A stretch of DNA of 64,000 nucleotides from Loktanella sp. M215 (GTDB lineage Bacteria > Pseudomonadota > Alphaproteobacteria > Rhodobacterales > Rhodobacteraceae). The stretch covers positions 347,501-411,500 of the forward strand of contig NZ_WMEA01000001.1 in the NCBI RefSeq assembly GCF_021735925.1, in the 5' to 3' direction. This document shows, one piece after another, positions 43,502 to 52,937 of the stretch (the stretch's first letter is position 1; each line of letters starts with the position of its first letter). Both the position numbers and the translations under genes were made by a program. The notes under the pieces were generated by a model. That model had not been told where the DNA came from. It saw only the letters and a list, made by a program, of their open reading frames with translations, and did not search any database.

Positions 43502-46500
43502 CTAGGCGTCTTCCACCTCTATCACGCCACCCAGCGACCGCAGCGCGCCGCGGATCTGCGGATTGACCGGGAAGTCCTGCCCGAGGTCGAGTTCGACCTC
43601 GCCCGGCAGGTCCGGGTCCATCAGGCAGAAATAGATCGGCCCGCGCGCGCCCTTGACCTTGTCCCGGGTCGCGGCCTCGAGGATCGAGGCGACCGAGGGG
43701 ATCGCGTCGGCGCAATCGAGGAAGACCCGCAGCCCGTTGGTGGTCGCGTCGACGACGGCGGTATCGATCGGACTGACAGAGCGGCCCAGCAGTTTCAGCT
43801 GGTCGGATTCCATCGTCGCCTCGACCTGGATCACGACCTGAGAGCCGGTTTCAAGATGCTCCCGGGCGACTTCCAGCGTGTCCGAAAACATGGTGACTTC
43901 GTATTGGCCGGTGGGGTCCGACAGCTGCACGAAGGCAAAGCGGTTGCCGCGCGCCGACTTGCGTTCCTGACGGCCCGACACGGTGCCGGCCATCTTGACG
44001 ATGCAGGCGGCGCGTTCGGCCTTCACCAGCACCTCGTCCAGCGTCAGCACATTCTTGCGCTTCAAGGCGCCCATGTAGTCGTCGAGCGGGTGACCGGAGA
44101 GGTAGAAGCCGATGGCCTTGAACTCCTCGGCCAGACGCTCTGCCGGCAGCCAGTCGTCGCCGCCCGCGAGGCGCGGTTCGGGCAGGTCATCGCCGGCCTC
44201 GCCAAACAGGCTGACCTGATTGGACGACTTCTGGTCATGGATCGCGGCGGAATAGCCAACGAGCGCATCAAGGGAGGACATGACACGCCGTCGATTGGGG
44301 TCGAGGATATCAAATGCGCCCGCACGGGCCAGCATTTCCATCGGGCGCTTGCCGACGCGTTTCAGGTCGACCCGGCGGGCCACGTCGAAGAGGTTGACGA
44401 AGGGTTTGCCTGCGCGCCCTTCGACGACCAGCTTCATCGCCTCGACACCGACGTTCTTGAGCGCGCCCAGCGCATAGACCAGCTTGCCGTCCTTCACGTC
44501 GAAGGTCGCCATGGAGCGGTTCACGCAGGGCGGAATGTAGCCAAGGCCAAGACCCTTTTTCACTTCCTGAAAATAGACGCCCAGCTTGTCGGTCAGGTGG
44601 ATATCGCAGTTCATCACGCCGGCCATGAATTCGACCGGGTGGTTCGCCTTCATCCAGGCGGTCTGATAGCTGACGACGGCGTAGGCCGCGGCGTGGGACT
44701 TGTTGAAGCCGTAGTTGGCGAATTTTTCCAGAAGGTCGAAGACCTCGCTCGCCTTCTTTTTATCCACGCCATTGGCCATCGCGCCCTTTTCGAACTTGGG
44801 GCGTTCCTTGGCCATCTCCTCGGCGATCTTCTTGCCCATGGCGCGGCGCAACAGGTCGGCGCCGCCAAGCGAGTACCCCGCCATGACCTGCGCGATCTGC
44901 ATCACCTGTTCCTGATAGACGATGATGCCCTGGGTTTCCGCCAGCAGGTGGTCGATGGACGGGTGGACGGATTCGATCTCTCGCAACCCGTTCTTGACCT
45001 CGCAATAGACAGGGATGTTTTCCATCGGACCGGGACGGTAGAGGGCAACCAGCGCCACGATATCCTCGATACAGGTCGGCTTCATGCGCTTGAGCGCGTC
45101 CATCATGCCGCTGGATTCCACCTGAAAGACGGCGACGGTCTTGGCGGAGGCATAGAGCTTGTAGCTGGCCTCGTCGTCCAGCGGGATCGCCCCGATTTCA
45201 TACTCAAAGCCTGCGGGCGGCTGGTAGAGTTCTGTGCCATCGGCAGCGTGGTTCAGGGGCCGCCCGGTCTTGCGCACCAGTTCGACGGCGTTCTGGATGA
45301 CGGTCAGGGTCTTGAGGCCCAGAAAGTCGAATTTCACCAGACCGGCCTGTTCGACCCATTTCATGTTGAACTGGGTCGCGGGCATGTCGGACCGCGGGTC
45401 CTGATACAGCGGCACAAGCTCGTCTAGGGGCCGGTCGCCGATCACGACACCGGCGGCGTGGGTGGACGCGTTGCGCAGCAGCCCTTCGACCTGTTGCGCG
45501 TATTTCAGAAGGCGGTCGACGACTTCCTCGTTCTTCGCCTCTTCGCGCAGCCGCGGCTCGTCCGCCAGCGCCTTCTCGATCGAAACCGGTTTGACGCCTT
45601 CGACAGGGATCATCTTGGACAACCGGTCGACCTGACCGTAGGGCATCTGCAGCACGCGTCCCACGTCACGGACGGCGGCCTTGGACAGCAGGGCGCCGAA
45701 GGTGATGATCTGGCCGACCTTGTCGCGGCCATACTTCTCCTGCACGTAGCGGATCACTTCTTCGCGTCGGTCCATGCAGAAGTCGATGTCGAAGTCGGGC
45801 ATGGAGACCCGTTCGGGATTGAGGAAACGTTCGAAAAGCAGAGAATAACGCAGCGGATCGAGGTCGGTGATCAAAAGAGCATAGGCGACCAGTGAACCGG
45901 CACCCGAACCACGACCCGGCCCCACGGGGATGCCGTTGTCCTTGGCCCATTTGATGAAATCGGCCACGATCAGGAAATAGCCGGGGAATCCCATGCCTTC
46001 GATGATGCCGAGTTCGAATTCCAGCCGCGCCTCATACTCCTCCACACTCACCGCGTGGGGGATAATCGACAGGCGGAATTTCAGCCCCTCCTGCGCCTGA
46101 CGGCGCAACTCGGCCACCTCGTCGTCGGCGAATTTCGGCAGGATCGGCGCACGCTTGTAGACCTTGAAGGCGCAGCGCTTCGCGATCTCGATGGTGTTTT
46201 CCAGCGCTTCGGGCAGGTCAGCGAACAGGGTCGCCATCTCACGCTCGGACTTGAAGTAGTGCTGCGGCGTCAGACGCCTGCGCGGTTCGGACTGGTCGAC
46301 ATAGGACCCTTCGGAAATGCACAACAGCGCGTCATGCGCCTCGTACAGACCGGTCTTGGGGAAATAGACGTCGTTCGTGGCGACGATGGGCAGACCCTTG
46401 GCATAGGCCATCTCGATATGGCCCTGTTCGGACAGGGCCTCTGCCTCTGGCAGGCCGCCGCCGTCGGGGTGACGCTGCAGTTCGACATAAAGGCGGTCGC

Positions 46501-47002
46501 CAAAGAGGCTGTGCAGCGTGTCCAGCACCTGTTCGGCACGGGGCCGCTGGCCTTGCCGCAGCAGGCGCCCGACGGGGCCGTCGGGGCCACCGGTCAGACA
46601 GATTAGGCCGGTGTTGTGATGGCTCAGATCGTCGAAGTCGATCTGCGCCGCCTGCCCGCCATTGTCGAGGTAGGCGGCAGAGTTCAGCTTCATCAGGTTC
46701 AGATACCCCGCCTCGGTCTGCGCCAGCAGCACGATGGGGGCGGGATCGGGCGCGCGCTTGCCCGGTTCCGGCGTCACGTAGGCCAGCGACATCTGGCAGC
46801 CGATGATCGGCTGGATCCCCGCCTTGGAGGCATATTCGCTGAATTCGAGGGCGGCGAACATGTTGTTCGTGTCGGTCACGGCGACGGCGGGCATGCCTGC
46901 CGCCTCGGCCATGCCGGACAGCTTCTTGACAGGCACGGCGCCTTCCAGAAGGGAGTATTCCGTATGGACGCGCAGGTGGATGAATCGGGGGGATTGGGTC
47001 AT
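43502..47002 (-). CDS. dnaE: DNA polymerase III alpha subunit
   Basis: The replicative polymerase (1166 residues, usual DnaE1 length). It has the N-terminal PHP domain (HLRVHTEYSLLEGAVPV), the palm catalytic acidic residues in MPDFDIDFCMDRREEVIRYV (about 410-430) with GRGSGAGSLVAYAL upstream, the DnaE fingers (YQEQVMQIAQVMAGYSLGGAD), HhH and a C-terminal OB domain (ACIVKMAGTVSGRQERKSAR). The reading is intact throughout. It is divergent from the ArsR gene. Confidence 0.97.
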   Translation of the reverse strand: MTQSPRFIHLRVHTEYSLLEGAVPVKKLSGMAEAAGMPAVAVTDTNNMFAALEFSEYASKAGIQPIIGCQMSLAYVTPEPGKRAPDPAPIVLLAQTEAGYLNLMKLNSAAYLDNGGQAAQIDFDDLSHHNTGLICLTGGPDGPVGRLLRQGQRPRAEQVLDTLHSLFGDRLYVELQRHPDGGGLPEAEALSEQGHIEMAYAKGLPIVATNDVYFPKTGLYEAHDALLCISEGSYVDQSEPRRRLTPQHYFKSEREMATLFADLPEALENTIEIAKRCAFKVYKRAPILPKFADDEVAELRRQAQEGLKFRLSIIPHAVSVEEYEARLEFELGIIEGMGFPGYFLIVADFIKWAKDNGIPVGPGRGSGAGSLVAYALLITDLDPLRYSLLFERFLNPERVSMPDFDIDFCMDRREEVIRYVQEKYGRDKVGQIITFGALLSKAAVRDVGRVLQMPYGQVDRLSKMIPVEGVKPVSIEKALADEPRLREEAKNEEVVDRLLKYAQQVEGLLRNASTHAAGVVIGDRPLDELVPLYQDPRSDMPATQFNMKWVEQAGLVKFDFLGLKTLTVIQNAVELVRKTGRPLNHAADGTELYQPPAGFEYEIGAIPLDDEASYKLYASAKTVAVFQVESSGMMDALKRMKPTCIEDIVALVALYRPGPMENIPVYCEVKNGLREIESVHPSIDHLLAETQGIIVYQEQVMQIAQVMAGYSLGGADLLRRAMGKKIAEEMAKERPKFEKGAMANGVDKKKASEVFDLLEKFANYGFNKSHAAAYAVVSYQTAWMKANHPVEFMAGVMNCDIHLTDKLGVYFQEVKKGLGLGYIPPCVNRSMATFDVKDGKLVYALGALKNVGVEAMKLVVEGRAGKPFVNLFDVARRVDLKRVGKRPMEMLARAGAFDILDPNRRRVMSSLDALVGYSAAIHDQKSSNQVSLFGEAGDDLPEPRLAGGDDWLPAERLAEEFKAIGFYLSGHPLDDYMGALKRKNVLTLDEVLVKAERAACIVKMAGTVSGRQERKSARGNRFAFVQLSDPTGQYEVTMFSDTLEVAREHLETGSQVVIQVEATMESDQLKLLGRSVSPIDTAVVDATTNGLRVFLDCADAIPSVASILEAATRDKVKGARGPIYFCLMDPDLPGEVELDLGQDFPVNPQIRGALRSLGGVIEVEDA

Positions 47003-47046
47003 GCGCCACCATAGGACGCGGGTCAGGCGGGGGAAAGCCGCTAACG

Positions 47047-47064
47047 CTTAGTCATAAAGCTAAG
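47047..47064. promoter_or_regulatory. Small inverted repeat before the ArsR gene
   Basis: CTTAG (47047-47051) and CTAAG (47060-47064) flank an 8-bp AT-rich centre, 40 bp before the arsR start. ArsR proteins often bind such short dyads over their own promoter; with 5-bp arms this is only a suggestion. Confidence 0.35.
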
Positions 47065-47104
47065 TTTATTGACACACCGCCGCGCCGGGTGCAGGATCGC
47101 TGCC

Positions 47105-47449
47105 ATGACCATGCACCTCAATCAATTTTTCGCCGCCCTGTCGGACCCGACGCGCCGGGCTATCGTGGAACACCTGACGGCCGGGCCTGCGTCCGTCAGC
47201 GACCTCGCGGCCCCGCATCCGATGGCCCTGCCGACCTTCATGAAGCATCTGAAAGTGCTGGAACGGGCGGGCCTCGTGCAGACGATCAAGAAGGGCCGCG
47301 TCCGGACCTGCCATCTGGACGCGACACCGCTGGTGACGGCACAGGGCTGGATCGCGTGGCAGCGCAGCCTGTGGGAAACCCGGCTGGATCACTTGGACCA
47401 GCTGGCGCTCGCGCTGGACGCCGAAAAGGAAAGCGCCGATGACCGATGA
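47105..47449 (+). CDS. ArsR-family transcriptional regulator
   Basis: A 114-residue winged-helix repressor (FFAALSDPTRRAIVEHL, then VSDLAAPHPMALPTFMKHLKVLERAGLV). It has no obvious metal-binding Cys cluster. The ATG at 47105 is preferred over 47069. The downstream SRPBCC gene overlaps by 11 bp, a pairing very common for ArsR/AHSA1 regulators that may control their own operon. Confidence 0.9.
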   Translation: MTMHLNQFFAALSDPTRRAIVEHLTAGPASVSDLAAPHPMALPTFMKHLKVLERAGLVQTIKKGRVRTCHLDATPLVTAQGWIAWQRSLWETRLDHLDQLALALDAEKESADDR

Positions 47450-47918
47450 TCTGACCCTGAGCTTCACCCGCACGCTGGCCGCCTCGCCCGCCGCCGTCTG
47501 GCGCTGCTGGACCGAGCCGGAGCTGATCCGCCAGTGGTTTGCCCCCCGCCCGGTCGCAACCACCGCGGTCGAGATCAACCTGACCCCCGGCGGCACCTTC
47601 CGCACGGTGATGGAGGTGCCGGATCACGGCACGATGGCAGGCGACGCAGGCTGTATCCTCGTGGCGGACACCGACCGGCGGCTGGTCTGGACCAACGCGC
47701 TGGGACCGGGGTTCCGGCCCAACGCGATGGGCGACGGCCCCATGGATTTCGCCTTCACCGCCGAGATCCTGATTGCCGCCGCCCCCGGTGGCTGCACCTA
47801 TACCGCGACTGTCATGCATGCGACGCCGCAGGCCGCCCATACCCACAAGGACATGGGCTTCTTCGACGGATGGGGCGCCGCCACCACGCAGCTGGAAGAG
47901 GTCGCGCGCGGCCTGTAA
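47439..47918 (+). CDS. SRPBCC (AHSA1-like) protein
   Basis: A 159-residue START/Bet v1-fold protein (LAASPAAVWRCWTEPELIRQWF, GGTFRTVMEVPDHG). Such proteins bind a hydrophobic ligand or act as Hsp90-ATPase activator-like proteins. Its start overlaps the ArsR stop, so it is translationally coupled and probably works in the same response. Confidence 0.9.
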   Translation: MTDDLTLSFTRTLAASPAAVWRCWTEPELIRQWFAPRPVATTAVEINLTPGGTFRTVMEVPDHGTMAGDAGCILVADTDRRLVWTNALGPGFRPNAMGDGPMDFAFTAEILIAAAPGGCTYTATVMHATPQAAHTHKDMGFFDGWGAATTQLEEVARGL

Positions 47919-48436
47919 TCGCGCGCCCCTTCTTCTGGTCAAAAATACTTCGGGGGAGGCCGCAGGCCGGGGGCAGCGCCCCCACTGCCCCCTCCATCCA
48001 CGGGCATCCTGCGTCATTCGCGGGCTGGCCGCATGGGCAGCAGACCCCATGCCGCACCAGACCCGCTGATGACGCCGGGCGCGCAGCCCGTGGCCCACAC
48101 TTTTCGCCAGTGCGTGCATGTCTCCTGATTGTCCTGTCGGCACCGAAAGGCACAAGCGCCCTCACCCTATGCTGAAAACGCGCAGGTTCCGCGCGCCTCG
48201 GACCGCAAAGACGCCTTGGCGGGCGGCAGCTGCGGTGCGGTGCAGTCTGGCCCCGACAGGATGACGTGACAGGCCACGGCGGCAGGCCCTGCGCCACAGG
48301 AACTGCCACGCGGGCGCCTGCGCCCTTGCCAAACGGGCCGCAAGCCGCTTTGGTGATCGAAACGGGGGCCGATCTCTACGCCGCATCGATGTCGCGCCGT
48401 CACCCGACTGATATTGGTAAGGCGGCAGGTTTTCAC
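47919..48436. other. 518-bp intergenic region before xdhA
   Basis: After the REP copy I see no supported gene. The xdhA frame is open upstream of 48437, but without a good start. The promoter of the xdh operon must lie here; no clear hexamers are visible. Confidence 0.5.
47926..47990 (+). repeat. REP-like element copy 2
   Basis: It has the same CCCCTTCTTCTGGTC head and AAAAATACTTCGGGGGAGGC block as copy 1 (35 identical bases). It ends in GGGGGCAGCGCCCCC. It lies 8 bp past the SRPBCC stop. Confidence 0.8.
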
Positions 48437-49786
48437 ATGGATATCACGTTTCTTCTGAACGGAGAGACTGTCACGGCCCGCACGGCCCCCACGGTCACGT
48501 TGCTGGACTGGCTGCGGACGGACCGGGGCCTGTGCGGCACCAAGGAAGGTTGCAACGAAGGCGACTGCGGGGCCTGCACCGTGATGGTGACGGACGACCG
48601 CGGCGCGCAGAGCCTGAACGCCTGCATCCTGTTCATGGGGCAGTTGGCAGGCAAGGCGGTACGCACGGTCGAGGGGATCGCGGGGCCGGAGGGTCTGCAT
48701 CCGGTGCAGCAGGCGATGGTCGATCACCACGGATCGCAATGTGGCTTCTGCACGCCGGGGTTCGTGGTCAGCATGGCCACGGCGCATCTGAACGGCCGGG
48801 TGGATCACGATGACCAGCTGGCGGGCAACCTGTGCCGCTGCACCGGCTATGCCCCCATCGTGCGCGCGGCACAGGCCGCGGCGGAGGCGCCGGTGCCGAA
48901 GCACATGCGCGACGTGGCGCCCGGCGGCGGCACGCCGCTGGCACCGCGTGACGCGGATGCGCTGGCGGCGTGGTATCTGGATCATCCGGACGGCACGCTG
49001 ATCGCCGGGGCGACGGATGTGGGCCTGTGGGTCACCAAGCAGTTCCGCGATCTGGGCGATGTGGCCTTTCTGCATGCCTGCGCGGACCTGCAAGAGGTTT
49101 CGGTGACGGAGGATACCATGCATTTCGGCGCGGGCGTCACGATGACGCGGGTGCTGGAGGCGGTGGCAGGGGAGTACCCCTCCTATGCGGCGATGATCCG
49201 GCGCTATGGCTCTGTGCAGGTGCGCAACGCGGCGACGATCGGCGGCAATATCGCGAACGGCTCGCCCATCGGTGACAACCCGCCGGCGCTGATCGCACTG
49301 GGGGCCGTGCTGCATCTGCGGCGGGGTGATGTGGTGCGCGATCTGGCGCTGGAGGATTTCTTTCTCGCCTACGGCAAACAGGACCGGCAGCCCGGCGAGT
49401 TCGTGACGGGTGTGACGATCCCGCGGGGGCGTGCGGCGCACCGGGTCTATAAACTGAGCAAGCGGTTCGATCAGGATATCAGCGCGGTCTGCGGCGGGTT
49501 CGACGTGACAGTGACGGGTGGCGTGGTGCAGGCAGCGCGGATCGCCTTTGGCGGTATGGCGGGTGTGCCCAAGCGTGCGGGCGCGGTCGAGGCGGCGCTG
49601 GTGGGTCAGCCTTGGACCGATGAAACGGTGATGGCGGCCCTGCCCGCCTTTGCGCAGGATTTCGAACCGCTTGGCGACATGCGGGCGAGTGCGGCCTACC
49701 GGCTGGCGGCGGCGCAGAACATGCTGCGGCGGTATCATGCGGACCTGTCGGGCGGCGATGTCGATGTGCGGAGGGTCAGCGCATGA
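48437..49786 (+). CDS. xdhA: Xanthine dehydrogenase small subunit (FeS and FAD domains)
   Basis: A 449-residue subunit of the cytoplasmic enzyme that oxidises hypoxanthine and xanthine to uric acid. It has the ferredoxin-type 2Fe-2S domain ([13 protein letters not shown] near 43), the second 2Fe-2S domain (CGFCTPGFV and NLCRCTGY), and a FAD domain ([12 protein letters not shown] near 190; [20 protein letters not shown] near 260). The ATG at 48437 fits the family N-terminus. It overlaps xdhB by 4 bp. Confidence 0.95.
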   Translation: MDITFLLNGETVTARTAPTVTLLDWLRTDRGLCGTKEGCNEGDCGACTVMVTDDRGAQSLNACILFMGQLAGKAVRTVEGIAGPEGLHPVQQAMVDHHGSQCGFCTPGFVVSMATAHLNGRVDHDDQLAGNLCRCTGYAPIVRAAQAAAEAPVPKHMRDVAPGGGTPLAPRDADALAAWYLDHPDGTLIAGATDVGLWVTKQFRDLGDVAFLHACADLQEVSVTEDTMHFGAGVTMTRVLEAVAGEYPSYAAMIRRYGSVQVRNAATIGGNIANGSPIGDNPPALIALGAVLHLRRGDVVRDLALEDFFLAYGKQDRQPGEFVTGVTIPRGRAAHRVYKLSKRFDQDISAVCGGFDVTVTGGVVQAARIAFGGMAGVPKRAGAVEAALVGQPWTDETVMAALPAFAQDFEPLGDMRASAAYRLAAAQNMLRRYHADLSGGDVDVRRVSA

Positions 49787-52200
49787 GCGTCGCCACCCCC
49801 CTGCCCCACGATTCCGCCCACCTGCATGTGACCGGTGCTGCGCGCTATATCGACGATCTGCCGGTGCCTGCGGGCACCCTGCATCTGGCCTTTGGCCTGT
49901 CCCAGGTCGCGCGGGGTGCGATCACGGCGATGGACCTGACGGCGGTGCGACGCGCACCCGGCGTCGTTGCGGTCCTGACCGCCGCCGATCTGCCCTTTGC
50001 CAACGATGTCTCGCCCAGTAACCACGACGAGCCGTTGCTGGCGACAGGCCGGATGCATTACGCGGGCCAGCCGCTGTTTGCCGTCGTGGCGGAGAGCCAT
50101 CTGGCAGCGCGCCATGCGGCGCGGCTGGGGCAGATCGAGATCGCCGCCGAGACGCCGATTTTGACGGTGGAGGAGGCTTTGGCCGCCGACAGCCGGTTCG
50201 AGGATGGGCCGCGGGTCTGGACGAAGGGCGATGTGACCGCGGCCCTGAGCCGCGCGCCGCACCGGGTGCAGGGCCGGATCGAGATGGGCGGTCAGGAGCA
50301 TTTCTATCTGGAGGGTCAGGCGGCCCTCGCGCTGCCGCAGGAAGGCGGCGACATGACCGTCCATTCCAGCACCCAGCACCCGACGGAAATCCAGCACAAG
50401 GTGGCCGAGGCGCTGGGTGTGCCGATGCACGCCGTCCGGGTCGAGGTCCGGCGGATGGGCGGCGGCTTTGGTGGCAAGGAATCGCAGGGCAACGCCTTGG
50501 CGGTCGCCTGTGCGGTGGCGGCGCGGTTGACGGGTAAGCCCTGCAAGATGCGCTATGACCGCGACGACGACATGATCGTGACCGGCAAGCGGCATGATTT
50601 CCGCGTCGATTACGACGCGGGGTTCGACGACAGGGGCCGTCTGACGGGCGTGGATTTCACCCATTTCACCCGCTGCGGCTGGGCCATGGACCTGTCCCTG
50701 CCGGTGGCCGACCGGGCCATGCTGCACGCAGACAACGCCTATCTGCTGGACGCCTGCCGGATCACGTCCCACCGGTTGAAGACGAACACCCAAAGCGCCA
50801 CGGCGTTTCGCGGGTTCGGCGGGCCGCAGGGGGTGCTGGGGATCGAGCGGGTGATGGATCACGTGGCCCATGTGCTGGGGCTGGATCCGGTGGTGGTGCG
50901 GCAGGTGAATTACTATGCGCCGATGGGCGTGGTCGGAGGGGGGCTGTCTGCCCCCCGGCGCGATGCGCCGCCCCCCGAGAGTATTTCGGAAAAAGCGAGG
51001 ATGGAGGATGTGGCCTCGCGCGGGGCGCAGGTGACCGCGGATGACCGGGTGGCGGTGCCAAAAGCGGCGCAGAATGCGACGCCCTACGGGATGGAGGTGA
51101 CGGATTTCATTCTGGACGGGATGACGGAGGCGCTGCTGGCGACGAGCGATTACGCGGCGCGGCGGGGGGCGATTGCGGATTGGAACGCGCAGAACCCCTT
51201 GTTGAAGCGGGGGATCGGGTTTTCCCCGGTGAAGTTCGGGATTTCGTTTACGCTGACGCACCTCAATCAGGCGGGCGCTTTGGTGCATGTGTATCAGGAC
51301 GGTTCGGTGCATCTGAACCACGGCGGGACGGAGATGGGGCAAGGGTTGTTCCAGAAAGTAGCACAAGTGGCGGCATCGCGGTTCGGGATCGATGTGGGCG
51401 CGGTGAAGATCACGGCGACGGATACGGGGAAGGTGCCGAATACCAGCGCCACGGCGGCGTCGTCGGGCGCAGACCTGAACGGGATGGCGGTGGCGATTGC
51501 CTGTGACACGATCCGTGACCGGATCGCAGTCTGTCTGGCGGAATTGCATCAGGTGGCGCCGGATACGGTGCGGTTCCGCGACGGTCAGGTGCAGGTGGCG
51601 GGGGAGAAGGTCAGCTTTGCCGCCGCCGTGATGACGGCCTATCAGAACCGCGTGTCGCTGAGTGCGACCGGGTTCTACAAGACGCCGGACCTGGCCTGGG
51701 ACCGGGTGAAGGGTCAGGGGCGGCCGTTCTTTTATTTCGCGCAAGGCTGTGCGGTGACCGAGGTCGTGGTGGACACGCTGACCGGCGAGAACCGGATCCT
51801 GCGTTGCGACATCCTGCACGATGCGGGGGCGTCGCTGAACCCCGCCCTTGATCTGGGGCAGATCGAGGGCGGCTATGTGCAGGGGGCGGGCTGGCTGACG
51901 ACGGAGGAGCTGGTCTGGGATGATGCGGGGCGTTTGCGGACCCATGCGCCCAGCACCTACAAGATTCCCGCCTGTGCGGACCGGCCGGACGTGTTCAACG
52001 TGGCGCTGTGGGATCAGCCGAACCCGGCTGCGACGATCTACCGGTCCAAGGCGGTGGGCGAGCCGCCGTTCATGCACGGGATTTCCGCCTTTCTGGCGCT
52101 GGGGGACGCGGTGGCGGCCTGTGGGCCCGCGTGGCCCGATCTGCAGGCGCCCGCGACGCCGGAGGCGGTGCTGGCCGCGATCGGTCGGGCGCGGGCGTGA
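49783..52200 (+). CDS. xdhB: Xanthine dehydrogenase molybdopterin subunit, with a REP element in frame
   Basis: An 805-residue molybdopterin subunit with the [12 protein letters not shown] loop near 225, [14 protein letters not shown] near 345, and the C-terminal [21 protein letters not shown] including the active-site Glu. It is longer than the usual roughly 780 residues. Between [10 protein letters not shown] and NATPYGMEV there is an unusual stretch (about residues 385-425) rich in Pro, Arg and Ala, encoded in part by a REP-like palindrome at 50936-51010. The frame is kept, so the enzyme may still work with a longer surface loop. It is coupled to xdhA and xdhC. Confidence 0.95.
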   Translation: MSVATPLPHDSAHLHVTGAARYIDDLPVPAGTLHLAFGLSQVARGAITAMDLTAVRRAPGVVAVLTAADLPFANDVSPSNHDEPLLATGRMHYAGQPLFAVVAESHLAARHAARLGQIEIAAETPILTVEEALAADSRFEDGPRVWTKGDVTAALSRAPHRVQGRIEMGGQEHFYLEGQAALALPQEGGDMTVHSSTQHPTEIQHKVAEALGVPMHAVRVEVRRMGGGFGGKESQGNALAVACAVAARLTGKPCKMRYDRDDDMIVTGKRHDFRVDYDAGFDDRGRLTGVDFTHFTRCGWAMDLSLPVADRAMLHADNAYLLDACRITSHRLKTNTQSATAFRGFGGPQGVLGIERVMDHVAHVLGLDPVVVRQVNYYAPMGVVGGGLSAPRRDAPPPESISEKARMEDVASRGAQVTADDRVAVPKAAQNATPYGMEVTDFILDGMTEALLATSDYAARRGAIADWNAQNPLLKRGIGFSPVKFGISFTLTHLNQAGALVHVYQDGSVHLNHGGTEMGQGLFQKVAQVAASRFGIDVGAVKITATDTGKVPNTSATAASSGADLNGMAVAIACDTIRDRIAVCLAELHQVAPDTVRFRDGQVQVAGEKVSFAAAVMTAYQNRVSLSATGFYKTPDLAWDRVKGQGRPFFYFAQGCAVTEVVVDTLTGENRILRCDILHDAGASLNPALDLGQIEGGYVQGAGWLTTEELVWDDAGRLRTHAPSTYKIPACADRPDVFNVALWDQPNPAATIYRSKAVGEPPFMHGISAFLALGDAVAACGPAWPDLQAPATPEAVLAAIGRARA
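50936..51010 (-). repeat. REP-like element copy 3, inside xdhB
   Basis: The reverse strand reads CGCTTTTTCCGAAATACT, then CGGGGGGCGGCGC, and ends GGGGGGCAGACAGCCCCC. This matches the plan of copies 1 and 2: AAATACT-CGGGGG, a GGCGC centre, then a G5CAGA..C5 palindrome. Confidence 0.7.
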
Positions 52201-52937
52201 CCGGCATCCGCATCACGGTGACCCGCACGGCAGGGTCGGTGCCGCGCGGGGCGGGCACGCAGATGATGGTCTGGGCGGACCGGACGGACGGCACCATCGG
52301 CGGTGGCGCGCTGGAGTGGCAGGCGATGCAGCACGCGCGAACCATGCTGGCAGAGGGGCACAGGGAAGATGTATTGACCTTGCCGCTGGGACCGGCGCTG
52401 GGACAATGCTGCGGTGGGTCGGTGACGCTGGATTTTGCCGTGGCCGAGGGGCTGGAGGCCCTGCCCGGTGCGCCGCTTTGGATCTATGGCGCGGGGCATG
52501 TGGGGCGGGCCTTGGTCGGCGTGATGGCGCCGCTGCCAGCGTGGGAGATCACCTGGGTCGATACGGCGGCAGAGCGGTTTCCCGCGGCGGCGGCGGTGAC
52601 GACGTTGGTGGCCGCCGATCCGGCGCGGGCGGTGGCGCATGCGCCGGACGCGGCGCATCACCTGATCCTGACCTACAGCCATGCGATCGATCTGGCGATC
52701 TGCCATGCGGTGCTGTCGCGTGATTTTGCCAGTGCCGGGCTGATCGGGTCGGCAACGAAATGGGCGCGGTTCCGGGGGCGGCTGGCCGCCTTGGGTCACG
52801 CGCCCACCCATATCGCGCGCATCGCGTGTCCCATCGGTGACCCCGCGCTTGGAAAACATCCGCAGGCCATTGCCATCGGCGTGGCCATGGCGATGCTGGG
52901 CCGCGGCGCGTCCTGCGCCGTTGAGGATGCCGGATGA
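52197..52937 (+). CDS. xdhC: Xanthine dehydrogenase accessory factor XdhC
   Basis: A 246-residue chaperone that binds and sulfurates the molybdenum cofactor for insertion into XDH. Family marks are GSVPRGAGTQMMVW at the N-terminus, GQCCGGSVTL near 68-77, a Rossmann core (LWIYGAGHVGRALV) and YSHAIDLAICHAVL then GLIGSATKWARFR. The GTG overlaps the xdhB TGA. The protein is about 20-50 residues shorter at the N-terminus than most relatives; the first strand is trimmed, so either the start is odd or this lineage has a short form. Confidence 0.9.
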   Translation: MTGIRITVTRTAGSVPRGAGTQMMVWADRTDGTIGGGALEWQAMQHARTMLAEGHREDVLTLPLGPALGQCCGGSVTLDFAVAEGLEALPGAPLWIYGAGHVGRALVGVMAPLPAWEITWVDTAAERFPAAAAVTTLVAADPARAVAHAPDAAHHLILTYSHAIDLAICHAVLSRDFASAGLIGSATKWARFRGRLAALGHAPTHIARIACPIGDPALGKHPQAIAIGVAMAMLGRGASCAVEDAG

